Below are positions 27,897-37,098 of a DNA stretch of 64,000 nucleotides, one piece after another. The notes beneath the pieces are model-generated. The model made no database searches and was not told the origin of the DNA. It saw only the letters and a list, made by a program, of their open reading frames with translations. Position 1 is the first letter of the stretch, and every line of letters starts with the position of its first letter. Source of the stretch: Xenorhabdus doucetiae (GTDB lineage Bacteria; Pseudomonadota; Gammaproteobacteria; Enterobacterales; Enterobacteriaceae); NCBI RefSeq assembly GCF_000968195.1, contig NZ_FO704550.1, forward strand, positions 1,984,001 to 2,048,000, written 5' to 3'. Position numbers and translations under genes: made by a program.

Positions 27897-29993
27897 ATGA
27901 AGGTCAGGTCGTTGTATTCTTTGCTCCCTTTGCTGATGACCAGTCCGCTGTATGCAGTGGAGTCCACCGGGGGCGACGATACCATGGTGGTCAGTGCCAG
28001 TCGTACTGACACTGAGCAAAAAGATTCTCCGCAGTCGGTAACGATTATCACGAAAGAGCAGATTGCACAGCAGAGGCAGATAACGTCTGACACATCACAA
28101 ATCCTCAGTAATCTGGTGCCTTCATTTACACCGAATCGCTATAAAATGAGTGGCAGTGGCGAGACACTACGCGGACATGTACCGCTGGTGATGATTGATG
28201 GTATTCCACAGTCAACCCCCCTGCGCCCTACCGGGCGTGAGATGCATACCATTGACTCTTCAATGATCGAGCGTATTGAGGTGATCCGCGGCGCCAATGC
28301 CAGTAACGGTATCGGTGCTTCAGGTGGGGTCATTAATATCATAACCAAACGGTCTGTTCCGGGATCATTCAACCAGCATTTCAGTGTGGAAGCGACATCT
28401 CCCACGTCACATATGGAAGGGGATACCATGAACTATAAGACTTCCTACAGCCTGGATGGTGGCGGTGAGTATCTTGACTATCTGTTCGCGGTCAGTTACG
28501 AGGACCAGGGATTGTATAAAGATGCGAACAACAGGCCGATCGGGGTGGACAACACTCAGGGGGACCTGATGGATTCACGCGCCTACGATATCCTGGGGAA
28601 AGTCGGTTACTGGCTGGACAATGACCAGCGCGTTCAGCTGAGCGTCAATCGCTACCAAATCAGAAACAAGAACAACTATGTCAGCGTCACTGGTGACCGT
28701 GAAAATGGCATTCCCACCACGTCGGAAAAAGGAACACCGGAAGGCAAGGCTCCGCATAACAGTGTATGGACGCTGGGAGCCACCTACGACAACTACAACC
28801 TGGACGGAATGAAGTTTAATGCGTTGGCTTTCTATCAGCATTACAAAGCGCTGTTCGGCGCGACAAACTCGGGCAGCTTCCAGGATCCGTCAATCGCTCC
28901 GGTGGGAACGCTCTACGACCAGTCCCGGGCATATACCACCAAATACGGCACCAAAATGGCTCTGACGAAGGATGATCTCTGGGACGATTATCTCAAGGTC
29001 ACCCTGGGTTTTGACACCCTGTTTGATAACTCGAAGCAGGATTTGTGGGGCACCGGGCGCACTTATGTACCGGAAGTGAACTATACCGACCTGTCGCCGT
29101 TTGTTCAGCTTGAGGTGAAACCGGTTGATTCCCTGAAACTGACCGGCGGTGTGCGGTATGAGTATGCAAAGCTGAATATCGACAGCTATCAGGCGCTGTA
29201 TCGTAACGGCGGTTATACCGTTGAAGGGGGTAAACCAAGTTTTGATAAAACCCTTTATAACGTGGGAGCGGTATGGACGCCCGTAGAACCACTGAGTCTC
29301 TTTGCCAGCTATTCAGAAGGGTTTTCCGTCCCCGACGTTGGCCGTGTGTTACGTACCATCAATCAGCCTGACATGCGTATCGATAACTTCCTGAGCCTGC
29401 AGCCCATTATCACTAAAAACACCGAAGTTGGATTCCGGGTAGAAAAACAGCCGTTTGATTTTGAAATGAGCTACTACCGTTCTACCTCGAAGCTGGGCAG
29501 CCGCGTTGAGCGATCAGGGGATGTGTTTGTTGCCCGTCGTGAACGAACAGAGATTGATGGTATTGAGGCATCCGTGGGGTATGCCGTGAATAAGGATCAT
29601 AAGCTCAACCTGAGTTACTCGCATATGCGTGGACGCTATGACAGCGATCAGAACGGCAGCCTCGATTCAAAACTGGACGGACTGAATGTCGCGCCGGACT
29701 GCATTATTGCCAGTTGGTCGGCAAACTGGACACCGGAGCTGTCCTCCTTTATCCAGGCCAACTGGGCGCTGGGGCAGGATTTCGACGATCCGGAGATGGA
29801 CTTCAGTGGATATGCCCTGGTGGACGCCGCTGTCGGGTATAAGCTGCCACGCGGCCAGCTTAATCTCGGGATTTCGAACCTGCTGGACAAACAATATATC
29901 ACCTACTATTCCCAGAGTGCTCTGGTCGAACCGGATCGGTATTTTGCCGGTCGCGGCCGGACGGTGACGCTGGGATACCGTATTGATTTTTAA
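27897..29993 (+). CDS. acr: TonB-dependent ferric-achromobactin receptor
   Basis: 698 residues from the ATG at 27897, which gives a clean signal peptide (MKVRSLYSLLPLLMTSPLYA). A TonB-box-like DTMVVSASR is followed by the plug domain (QKDSPQSVTIITKEQI, VPLVMIDGIPQ, IERIEVIRGANASNGIGASGG) and then a beta-barrel ending with GRTVTLGYRIDF and its terminal Phe. There is no extra N-terminal signalling domain, so it is a plain importer of the FhuA/FepA type. It should bring ferric achromobactin across the outer membrane using TonB energy. Substrate assigned from gene order. Confidence 0.82.
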   Translation: MKVRSLYSLLPLLMTSPLYAVESTGGDDTMVVSASRTDTEQKDSPQSVTIITKEQIAQQRQITSDTSQILSNLVPSFTPNRYKMSGSGETLRGHVPLVMIDGIPQSTPLRPTGREMHTIDSSMIERIEVIRGANASNGIGASGGVINIITKRSVPGSFNQHFSVEATSPTSHMEGDTMNYKTSYSLDGGGEYLDYLFAVSYEDQGLYKDANNRPIGVDNTQGDLMDSRAYDILGKVGYWLDNDQRVQLSVNRYQIRNKNNYVSVTGDRENGIPTTSEKGTPEGKAPHNSVWTLGATYDNYNLDGMKFNALAFYQHYKALFGATNSGSFQDPSIAPVGTLYDQSRAYTTKYGTKMALTKDDLWDDYLKVTLGFDTLFDNSKQDLWGTGRTYVPEVNYTDLSPFVQLEVKPVDSLKLTGGVRYEYAKLNIDSYQALYRNGGYTVEGGKPSFDKTLYNVGAVWTPVEPLSLFASYSEGFSVPDVGRVLRTINQPDMRIDNFLSLQPIITKNTEVGFRVEKQPFDFEMSYYRSTSKLGSRVERSGDVFVARRERTEIDGIEASVGYAVNKDHKLNLSYSHMRGRYDSDQNGSLDSKLDGLNVAPDCIIASWSANWTPELSSFIQANWALGQDFDDPEMDFSGYALVDAAVGYKLPRGQLNLGISNLLDKQYITYYSQSALVEPDRYFAGRGRTVTLGYRIDF

Positions 29994-30045
29994 AAGTAAA
30001 GGCAGTGCTTGCCGGATGTGACCGACAATTAAGGGCGGAACAGTG

Positions 30046-31827
30046 ATGAAACACCCTGATATTGCAGTAGTGTCAGCACGGATCAGTCAGCAGGTAGCGC
30101 TTCATGGGCTGCTGAATTGTCTGATCAAGGAATTTGCGCTGCCCCTGGGGGCAGCAGAGTACCGATGGCCTGACAACATGGCCGGTTCTGAGAATACTCA
30201 GCAACGGCAGGAAACGGGCGAGAGACCGCTGTATCTGCGGTTACCCGGTGAACGGCAGTTTCTGGTCATGGTGGATCGATGCGATGCGCTGGGCAGTCAG
30301 CGTTATCTGTCGGATGTCCGGGTCAGGTTTAACAACGGTGAATGGTTCACACCACTCTTTCCGGATCTGGTTGACCATATTCTGGCTGCCTGCGGGCATA
30401 TCACGGGTCATTGTAATGACGAGCTGGCGGATCAAATCCGCCAGAGTCAGTCCCTGGTGCAGTCCATACTGCAGCACAATCTGTCGGGGGAACATCCGGC
30501 GCCGCTCAGCGGCTACCTTGCCAGCGAGCAGGGGCTGTGGTTTGGGCATCCTTCTCATCCTGCACCGAAGGCCAGACTGTGGCCTGCCCATCTCGGGCAG
30601 ATCCGTTATGCGCCTGAGTTTCAGGCCTGCACTGCACTCCATCAGTTTGATGTGCCGCTGGATGGCCTTTCCATTGGCTCGGACAGACTGGCTCCGGAGC
30701 AGGTCCTCGCTGGATTTGCTGATCAGAGTCAGGCCCGTCCCGGTCACGCGATCATCGTGATGCACCCGGTACAGGCTTGGCTGTTCAGACAGGATGAGCG
30801 TGTCAGGCAACTACTGGCTTCAGATACGATTATCGATCTGGGGCCGACAGGGTATATCGGCAGTCCGACCGCATCGATCAGGACCTGGTACCTGCCGGAG
30901 CATGATTACTTTATTAAGGGGTCACTGAACGTCCGTATCACCAACTGTGTACGTAAAAATGCCTGGTATGAACTGGAAAGCACCCTGATTATTGATCGCC
31001 TCCTGCATCATCTGACGGAAACCACGCCAGAGACACTGGGAGGATTTGTGACGGCACAGGAGCCGGGAACGTTAAGCTGGAGTCCCCGACTGGCCAGTGA
31101 GGCGGATCGGCACTGGTTCAGGGAGCAAACGGGGGCGATTTTGCGTGAAAACTTCTGCCGTCGTTTTGGCGAGGCGCGCTGTCTGCTCGGTGGGACCCTG
31201 TTTGCCCGTGGGGGGAACGCCGTTCCCCTGATCCATGGACTGTTCCGGGATACGAGCGGGCAGGAGCCGGATGACGACCAGTTACTCCGCTGGTTCAGTG
31301 ATTATCAGGCGCGATTACTGAGTCCGGTTTTATCCCTGTTCTTTAATCACGGCATCGTGCTGGAGCCTCACCTGCAGAACAGTGTGGTGATCCACCGTAA
31401 CGGCTGGCCGGAGCAGGTCCTACTGCGGGACTTTGAAGGCGTGAAGCTCACTGCAGAACAGGGTATACATCAGGTGGATGTGGATATGCACCCGCGTGTC
31501 CGTCAGTCTCTGTTGTATTCCCGTGAGCAGGGCTGGAATCGTATCTGCTATTGCCTGTTCGTCAACAACCTGGCTGAAGCGGTGCTGGCACTGACCTGGT
31601 CGCGCCCCTGGCTGACTGCCCGTATGTGGCAACGGGTCAGGATGGAGCTGATTCATATTCGGGACAGGCTGAAAGGAGACGCGCCAGAACTGGATGCCAT
31701 TATTGAGGGACACCTTCTGGCCTGTAAAACGAACCTGCGGGTGCGTATGGCGGCGGATGCTGATCGGCAGGCTGGCTATGTGCACCTGCGCAGTCCCTGG
31801 CAACGACCGGAGGCTGAACATGAATAA
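30046..31827 (+). CDS. acsD: NIS siderophore synthetase AcsD
   Basis: 593 residues of the IucA/IucC family of NRPS-independent siderophore synthetases, which activate citrate or a derivative with ATP and condense it with an amine or alcohol. Visible motifs are GHAIIVMHPVQAWLFRQ, GSPTASIRTW, KGSLNVRITNCVRKNAW and NHGIVLEPHLQNSVV with the nucleotide-contact residues, then LLRDFEGVKLT. In characterised systems AcsD joins citrate to L-serine as the first step. The AcsD assignment rests on position right after the receptor gene and before acsE. Its stop overlaps the acsE start by 8 nt. Confidence 0.82.
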   Translation: MKHPDIAVVSARISQQVALHGLLNCLIKEFALPLGAAEYRWPDNMAGSENTQQRQETGERPLYLRLPGERQFLVMVDRCDALGSQRYLSDVRVRFNNGEWFTPLFPDLVDHILAACGHITGHCNDELADQIRQSQSLVQSILQHNLSGEHPAPLSGYLASEQGLWFGHPSHPAPKARLWPAHLGQIRYAPEFQACTALHQFDVPLDGLSIGSDRLAPEQVLAGFADQSQARPGHAIIVMHPVQAWLFRQDERVRQLLASDTIIDLGPTGYIGSPTASIRTWYLPEHDYFIKGSLNVRITNCVRKNAWYELESTLIIDRLLHHLTETTPETLGGFVTAQEPGTLSWSPRLASEADRHWFREQTGAILRENFCRRFGEARCLLGGTLFARGGNAVPLIHGLFRDTSGQEPDDDQLLRWFSDYQARLLSPVLSLFFNHGIVLEPHLQNSVVIHRNGWPEQVLLRDFEGVKLTAEQGIHQVDVDMHPRVRQSLLYSREQGWNRICYCLFVNNLAEAVLALTWSRPWLTARMWQRVRMELIHIRDRLKGDAPELDAIIEGHLLACKTNLRVRMAADADRQAGYVHLRSPWQRPEAEHE

Positions 31828-33049
31828 TATCCCCGCAACCGTTATTTCGGCGATCGCTGAGGCCAGAGTCCGTCATGACGATCCGCTGGCCGTGTTCATT
31901 TATGATCTGGCCGCGCTTTCCCGCCATGTTGGTGAAATGATGTCAGTGCTGCCTGAGGGGGTGGAACTGTACTATGCCATTAAGGCCAACAGTGAGGCGT
32001 CGGTTTTACGTACCCTTGCGTCACTGGTCGATGGATTTGAAGTTTCTTCCGGCGGTGAGATAGAAAGACTGGAAAACAGCGGTAACCTGAAACCGTTTAT
32101 TTTCTCCGGGCCGGGAAAACTGGACTCTGATTTACGCCGGGCACTGGGGCATGGCGAGTGTACGATCCATGTGGAAAGCCTGAACGAAATCACCCGTCTG
32201 GCACGACTCGCACAGGAAGCTGGTCGGGTCCAGCCAGTGTTTATCCGTATTAATCCTCAGTTGCCCCCGCAGATTACCAGTCGGCTGGCAATGGCCGGGA
32301 CCGCCACTCCCTTCGGTATTGATGAAACCGATTTAGCTGATGCTGTTCGTATGGTGGATAGTGCCGGTTATTTGCAACTGAAAGGCTTTCATGTTCATGC
32401 GATGTCGCACCAGCAGGACACCCGGCGTCATCAGGAACTGATGGCATTTTATCTGCAGCGCTGGCCGCACTGGAAAGCCTTGTCTGAATTCCCGCAACAT
32501 ATCTCGCATCTCAATGTTGGTGGTGGTATCGGAGTGAATTATCTCGGCCATGAGCAGTTTGACTGGCCGGGATTTTGCACCACCCTGCGGACGTTACTGT
32601 CGGACTGTGAAGACAGACCGGTTCTTCGATTTGAGCCCGGGCGCTATGTCAGTGCTTTCTGTGGTTACTATGCCATTGAAGTGCTCGACCGGAAAATCAG
32701 TCATGGTAAGGGATTTCTGGTCTGCCGGGGCGGTACTCATCAGTTTCGCCTGCCGGTGGCGCAGGGACATGATCATCCGGTTATCCATCTGCCACAGCGG
32801 CCAGTTCAGGACTCTGACCCGCAATCCTGGACGGTTGTGGGTCAGCTCTGTACGCCAAAGGACATACTCAGCCGGGATCGCCAGCTCTGTGGGGTGAGTC
32901 AGGGAGATATTCTGTTACTGCCGCTGGCCGGTGCCTACGGATATAACATTTCTCATGCCGATTTTCTCTGTCATCCCCGTCCGGAAATCATTTTTCTGAG
33001 CGATGAGACCTTATCTGACGGAACGGAGAATCCCTGTTCATGTGCCTGA
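31820..33049 (+). CDS. acsE: PLP-dependent decarboxylase AcsE
   Basis: 409 residues of the diaminopimelate/ornithine decarboxylase fold (group IV). I chose the ATG at 31820, overlapping the end of acsD, because the frame upstream of it is the shadow of acsD. Motifs: LYYAIKANSEASVLRTL with the PLP lysine, GFEVSSGGEIE, IRINPQ, FGIDETDL, GFHVHAMSHQQ, LNVGGGIGVNY and RFEPGRYV. In the pathway it decarboxylates the serine part of citryl-serine to an ethanolamine part. It is conserved at this place in achromobactin loci. Confidence 0.82.
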   Translation: MNNIPATVISAIAEARVRHDDPLAVFIYDLAALSRHVGEMMSVLPEGVELYYAIKANSEASVLRTLASLVDGFEVSSGGEIERLENSGNLKPFIFSGPGKLDSDLRRALGHGECTIHVESLNEITRLARLAQEAGRVQPVFIRINPQLPPQITSRLAMAGTATPFGIDETDLADAVRMVDSAGYLQLKGFHVHAMSHQQDTRRHQELMAFYLQRWPHWKALSEFPQHISHLNVGGGIGVNYLGHEQFDWPGFCTTLRTLLSDCEDRPVLRFEPGRYVSAFCGYYAIEVLDRKISHGKGFLVCRGGTHQFRLPVAQGHDHPVIHLPQRPVQDSDPQSWTVVGQLCTPKDILSRDRQLCGVSQGDILLLPLAGAYGYNISHADFLCHPRPEIIFLSDETLSDGTENPCSCA

Positions 33050-34452
33050 AGGTTCATGCCGCTCCCTGGCTGGTTGTGGTCAATGTTCTGCTGGGCACGA
33101 TCACTGTCAGTCTGAATAACAGCGCACTTAATCCAGCTCTGCCGACGTTTATTCGTGTTTTTTCTATGGGGCCGGTTGCGGCCACCTGGATTATTGCTGC
33201 CTTCATGACCAGTATGGGCGTGACTATGCCACTGACTGGCTGGCTCAGTAAGCGGCTGGGCAGAAAACGGCTTTACCTGTCGGGCCTAGTCCTGTTCCTG
33301 GCTGGCTCCTGTTCTGGCGCTCTGGCAGGCAGCGGGGCGGAGGTAACGGGAGCCCGGGTAATACAGGGGATAGCCAGCGGGTTGATGATCCCTGTGTCGT
33401 TGTCACTGATTTTTGCCGTATATGACAAACAGCGCCGTGGCCGTATTACGGGAATGTGGGGAGGCGCAGTGATGCTGTCAACTGCACTGGGGCCGCTTGT
33501 CGGCAGTCTGGTCCTGGAGTGGTTCGGCTGGCAGGCGTTATTTCTGTTAAACGTACCGGTTGGTCTGGCTGCATTGTTGACCGGGATATTCGTGTTGCCG
33601 GATGGCGAAGCAACCGAAAAACGGCCCTTTGATCTGACTGGCTATTTGCTGATTGCCGGTGGGATCGTGCTTCTGCTGATCTCTGTGGGGCGACTGCATA
33701 CACCACTGGCGCTTCTGGAATGGCGTAATGCGCTGATGCTGGCAGGTGCGATGGTCTGCCTGGGCCTGTTTACCCGTCGGGCGTTGTCCGTACCGGATCC
33801 GCTGTTGAACCTGAGACTCTTTGCGCTGCGGGGTTACCGTCTGAGTGTCATCATTGCGGTGATACAGTCCGTCGGCATGTTCGAGTGTCTGGTGATGGTC
33901 CCCGTTCTCATTCAACTGGTGCTCGGATACAGCGCTTTTTATACCGGTCTTGCATTGCTGATCACCGCTGTCAGTGCCGGGGTCTGTGGTCAGATTGGCG
34001 GGCGACTTCTCGATCAACAGGGGGCCAGGGGCGTCGTGTCGCTTGGCGTCTTTATTACCGGTATTGCGACATTGTTGCTCGGTCTGGTGGGAGTGCCACC
34101 GCTGTGGCTCGTGTTGCTGCTGATGTTGATCCGTGGTGCCGGGCTGGGATTGTCATACATGCCCGTCACGACAGCAGGTCTGAATGTGTTACCTGACGAT
34201 ATGGTCACTCAGGGCTCTGCGATGAATAACATTTCACGCCGTCTGGGAGCCTCTCTGGCTATTGTGGCTGGTGCGCTCTGGATGCAGTACCGCATGGATG
34301 GAGACGCTTATTCTCAGGCGGAGGCAATCGATGAATCCTTTGTGATAACGGGCATCATGATCCTTCTGGTGTTGCCCTGCGCCTGGCGCTTCCCAGTGGA
34401 TGACAGTGTCTCCCGCAGACAGGCACAAGTGTCTGCAGAACGGAAACCATAA
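33040..34452 (+). CDS. yhcA: MFS siderophore exporter, YhcA type
   Basis: 470 residues with about 14 hydrophobic segments, the DHA2 (EmrB-like) group of the MFS. The motif A part GWLSKRLGRKRLYLSGL and the LRGAGLGLSYMPV-like segment (LIRGAGLGLSYMPVTTAG) are clear. It starts inside the end of acsE by 10 nt. In the Dickeya locus the gene at this place is yhcA, thought to export achromobactin to the outside; the same role is inferred here. Confidence 0.78.
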   Translation: MCLKVHAAPWLVVVNVLLGTITVSLNNSALNPALPTFIRVFSMGPVAATWIIAAFMTSMGVTMPLTGWLSKRLGRKRLYLSGLVLFLAGSCSGALAGSGAEVTGARVIQGIASGLMIPVSLSLIFAVYDKQRRGRITGMWGGAVMLSTALGPLVGSLVLEWFGWQALFLLNVPVGLAALLTGIFVLPDGEATEKRPFDLTGYLLIAGGIVLLLISVGRLHTPLALLEWRNALMLAGAMVCLGLFTRRALSVPDPLLNLRLFALRGYRLSVIIAVIQSVGMFECLVMVPVLIQLVLGYSAFYTGLALLITAVSAGVCGQIGGRLLDQQGARGVVSLGVFITGIATLLLGLVGVPPLWLVLLLMLIRGAGLGLSYMPVTTAGLNVLPDDMVTQGSAMNNISRRLGASLAIVAGALWMQYRMDGDAYSQAEAIDESFVITGIMILLVLPCAWRFPVDDSVSRRQAQVSAERKP

Positions 34453-34473
34453 CTCATGACCAGAGGTACTTTT

Positions 34474-36324
34474 ATGACACAATCATCTTCTCCTTTCCCT
34501 TTTATGTTTGCTGATACCGGGAGCGGACTGTCAGATGTGACTCCGGCGTTATATCAGCAGGTTTCCCGTCGCGTAACCGGACAGCTTCTTCAGACGCTGT
34601 TGTTTGAGGACGTGATCTCTTTCAGGACAGAGCCCCTTAAAAACAACCGTTGCCGTTTTATTGTGGAAAACGACGAGGGGGTGACGTATTGCTGTGATGG
34701 GCTGAAAAGTAAAAGTTTTGAGGTGATCCGCCTGGAGTTTGACAGTCTGGAACGTATCTCCGCTCAGGGTGAACGGTGCTACCCGGGCTTTCACCAGTTA
34801 CTGACTGACCTGTTGCCGGATAGCGGTGAGCAGACTTTTCTCCCGCGCTTCATTAATGAACTTGAACAGACCCTGATCAAGGATCTTCAGTCCCGGGCCC
34901 AGCACTACCATCCTTCCTGTCCGCCACATCTGCTGGATTCTGATGCACTGGAACGACATTTTATGGATGCCCACAGTTATCATCCCTGCTATAAGTCACG
35001 CATCGGATTTTCCCTCCAGGACAATCTGGCATACGGTCCGGAATTTGCGGCGGCGATACATCTGGTGTGGCTGGCCGTTACCCGCCGTACGGGTTCAATG
35101 AATCATTCCTCCCAGCTGGATTTTGCCACGTTTATACGTCAGGAGGCGGGAGAGCATATCCTGCAGGCGCTTGAAACGGCGGCTGTCGCTCTGAAGGCTT
35201 CTCCGGAGGATTACTGGCTGATACCTGTCCACCCCTGGCAGTGGCAGCAGACTATCCTGCCGGTGTTCAGTGCTGAACTGCAAAATGGCGATCTGATTTA
35301 TCTTGGCCGCTCACGGGACAGCTACAGGGCACAGCAGTCTATTCGTACTCTGGCGAATGCTGCTGATGCACAGAGGCCTTATGTCAAAATGGCACTCAGT
35401 ATCACCAATACCTCCAGTACCCGTCTGCTGGCCCGGCATACCGTCATGAACGGACCGATTATTACTGACTGGCTACAGTCCCTGATCCGCTCGGATGCCA
35501 CTGCCCGTGAACTGGATTTCGCCATACTCGGTGAGGTGGCGGGCGTGAGTTTTGATTATCAGCATCTTCCTGAAAGCCGTAGCCCCCAGACCTACGGTAC
35601 CCTGGGGGCTATCTGGCGTGAAAACATTCAGACATGGTTACATCCTGACGAACAGGCTGTGCCTTTTAACGGACTGAGTGATACTGGCTTCCCGGATGAG
35701 CAGGGGGAGGCAAAACCCTTTATTGATCCCTGGATTACGCGCTACGGACTGGAGACGTGGACAGCGCAACTGCTGAAGGTCACGGTACTTCCGGTGATAC
35801 ATATGCTCTATGCAGAGGGGATCGGTATGGAGTCTCATGGTCAGAATATCATTCTTATTGTCAGAGAGGGGTGGCTGGTTCGTATCGCGCTGAAGGATTT
35901 CCATGACGGGGTACGTTATTCTCCTGCACATCTGGCTCGGCCTGAACTGCAACCTGAACTGGTGCCGCTACCAGCAAGTCACGCCCGGATTAACCGTAAC
36001 TCGTTTATCCTCACTGGCGATGTGAATGCCGTGCGTGATTTTTCCTGCGACTGCCTCTTCTTTATCTGCCTGACGGATATCGCCATTTTTCTGCATCAGC
36101 ACTATGGTATGGATGAGTCCCGTTTCTGGGAGATGACGGCAGGCATTATTGCCGATTACCAGCATCGTCATCCGCAGCATCACGTGCGTTTTGCCCTGTT
36201 TGATGTGTTTGCGCCGTTCTATGAAGTGGAAGAGCTGACCAAACGTCGTCTGCTGGGAGACGGTGAGCGCCGCTTTAAGCGGGTTTCCAATCCACTTTAC
36301 CCGTTCAGGCCTGCTGTATGCTGA
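34474..36324 (+). CDS. acsC: NIS siderophore synthetase AcsC
   Basis: 616 residues, IucA/IucC family. I prefer the ATG at 34474, preceded by AGAGG, over the ATG at 34456. Motifs are HSYHPCYKSRIGFSLQDN, WLIPVHPWQWQQT, RSIRTL-like SIRTLANAA, KMALSITNTSSTR, MLYAEGIGMESHGQN and IALKDFHDGVRYS. These are the ATP- and citrate-contacting segments of the family. It performs one of the later condensations in achromobactin assembly; which one cannot be told from sequence alone. It overlaps acsB by 7 nt. Confidence 0.82.
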   Translation: MTQSSSPFPFMFADTGSGLSDVTPALYQQVSRRVTGQLLQTLLFEDVISFRTEPLKNNRCRFIVENDEGVTYCCDGLKSKSFEVIRLEFDSLERISAQGERCYPGFHQLLTDLLPDSGEQTFLPRFINELEQTLIKDLQSRAQHYHPSCPPHLLDSDALERHFMDAHSYHPCYKSRIGFSLQDNLAYGPEFAAAIHLVWLAVTRRTGSMNHSSQLDFATFIRQEAGEHILQALETAAVALKASPEDYWLIPVHPWQWQQTILPVFSAELQNGDLIYLGRSRDSYRAQQSIRTLANAADAQRPYVKMALSITNTSSTRLLARHTVMNGPIITDWLQSLIRSDATARELDFAILGEVAGVSFDYQHLPESRSPQTYGTLGAIWRENIQTWLHPDEQAVPFNGLSDTGFPDEQGEAKPFIDPWITRYGLETWTAQLLKVTVLPVIHMLYAEGIGMESHGQNIILIVREGWLVRIALKDFHDGVRYSPAHLARPELQPELVPLPASHARINRNSFILTGDVNAVRDFSCDCLFFICLTDIAIFLHQHYGMDESRFWEMTAGIIADYQHRHPQHHVRFALFDVFAPFYEVEELTKRRLLGDGERRFKRVSNPLYPFRPAVC

Positions 36325-37094
36325 GAGTTAATCACCTGAAAAGAAAGTTGCTTGCCGGCTCATCGGTACGGGGACTCTTCAGCTCAATTCCGGTACCTGC
36401 GGCGATTGAACTGATTGGAGAGGCGGGGTTTGATTTTGTGATCATTGACTGTGAGCATGTGCTGATCAATCCGGAGACCATCGAAAATATGATCCGTACG
36501 GCGGAGAGCTATGCGCTGACGCCGCTGGTTCGGGTGCCCGAGCTGAATGCGAAAACGTTGCTGCGGTTACTGGACGGTGGTGCGCAGGGCATTGTTTTGC
36601 CCATGGTGGAACGACCGGAGGAGCTGGCTGCCGCCGTGGCTGCCTGTAAATACCATCCGGAAGGACAGCGCAGCCTGAATGCCGGTCGCCCGGGCAGCTT
36701 TGGCCGGGACAGTCTGGCCGATTATGTCCGGGCTGCGAACCAGCAAATTATGGTGGTGGCGATGATAGAAAGTACTGAAGGTGTCCGGAGGGCTGCGGAA
36801 ATTGCAGCAGTGCCGGGGCTGGATATGATACTGGAAGGTGCGGCCGACCTGTCTCAGTCAATGGGCATGCCCTGGAAAACCGATCATCCATCCGTCAGGG
36901 AGGCGCTGCAGCATGCCTGGCGTGCCGCCAGACATGCCGGGATCCCCTGGTGTGCTATTCCCCGAAGTAAGGAAGAGTTCGCTCACTGGCAGACGCAGGG
37001 GGTGAATGCCTTTGTTCTTGGCGATGAGCGGGGGATCGCTTTTCGCGCACTGAGGGCCAGACTGGCCGAAACCATTTCACATAAAGGAAAATAA
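36318..37094 (+). CDS. acsB: HpcH/HpaI aldolase family protein AcsB
   Basis: 258 residues of the HpcH/HpaI aldolase/citrate lyase family (TIM barrel, divalent metal). Motifs: RGLFSSIPVPAAIELIGEAG, FVIIDCEHVLI (metal and substrate acid), PLVRVPE, LDGGAQGIVLPMVE and MVVAMIESTEGVRRA. The S. aureus homologue SbnG is a citrate synthase dedicated to staphyloferrin B, so by analogy AcsB may supply citrate for achromobactin from oxaloacetate and acetyl-CoA. That activity is inferred. It lies between acsC and acsA, as in known loci. Confidence 0.8.
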   Translation: MLRVNHLKRKLLAGSSVRGLFSSIPVPAAIELIGEAGFDFVIIDCEHVLINPETIENMIRTAESYALTPLVRVPELNAKTLLRLLDGGAQGIVLPMVERPEELAAAVAACKYHPEGQRSLNAGRPGSFGRDSLADYVRAANQQIMVVAMIESTEGVRRAAEIAAVPGLDMILEGAADLSQSMGMPWKTDHPSVREALQHAWRAARHAGIPWCAIPRSKEEFAHWQTQGVNAFVLGDERGIAFRALRARLAETISHKGK

Positions 37095-37098
37095 TCAG

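Noticed and set aside
26430..33049. Staphyloferrin B or vibrioferrin locus instead of achromobactin
   Set aside because: The full gene order including acsF first, yhcA between acsE and acsC, and cbrABCD at the end fits achromobactin better.
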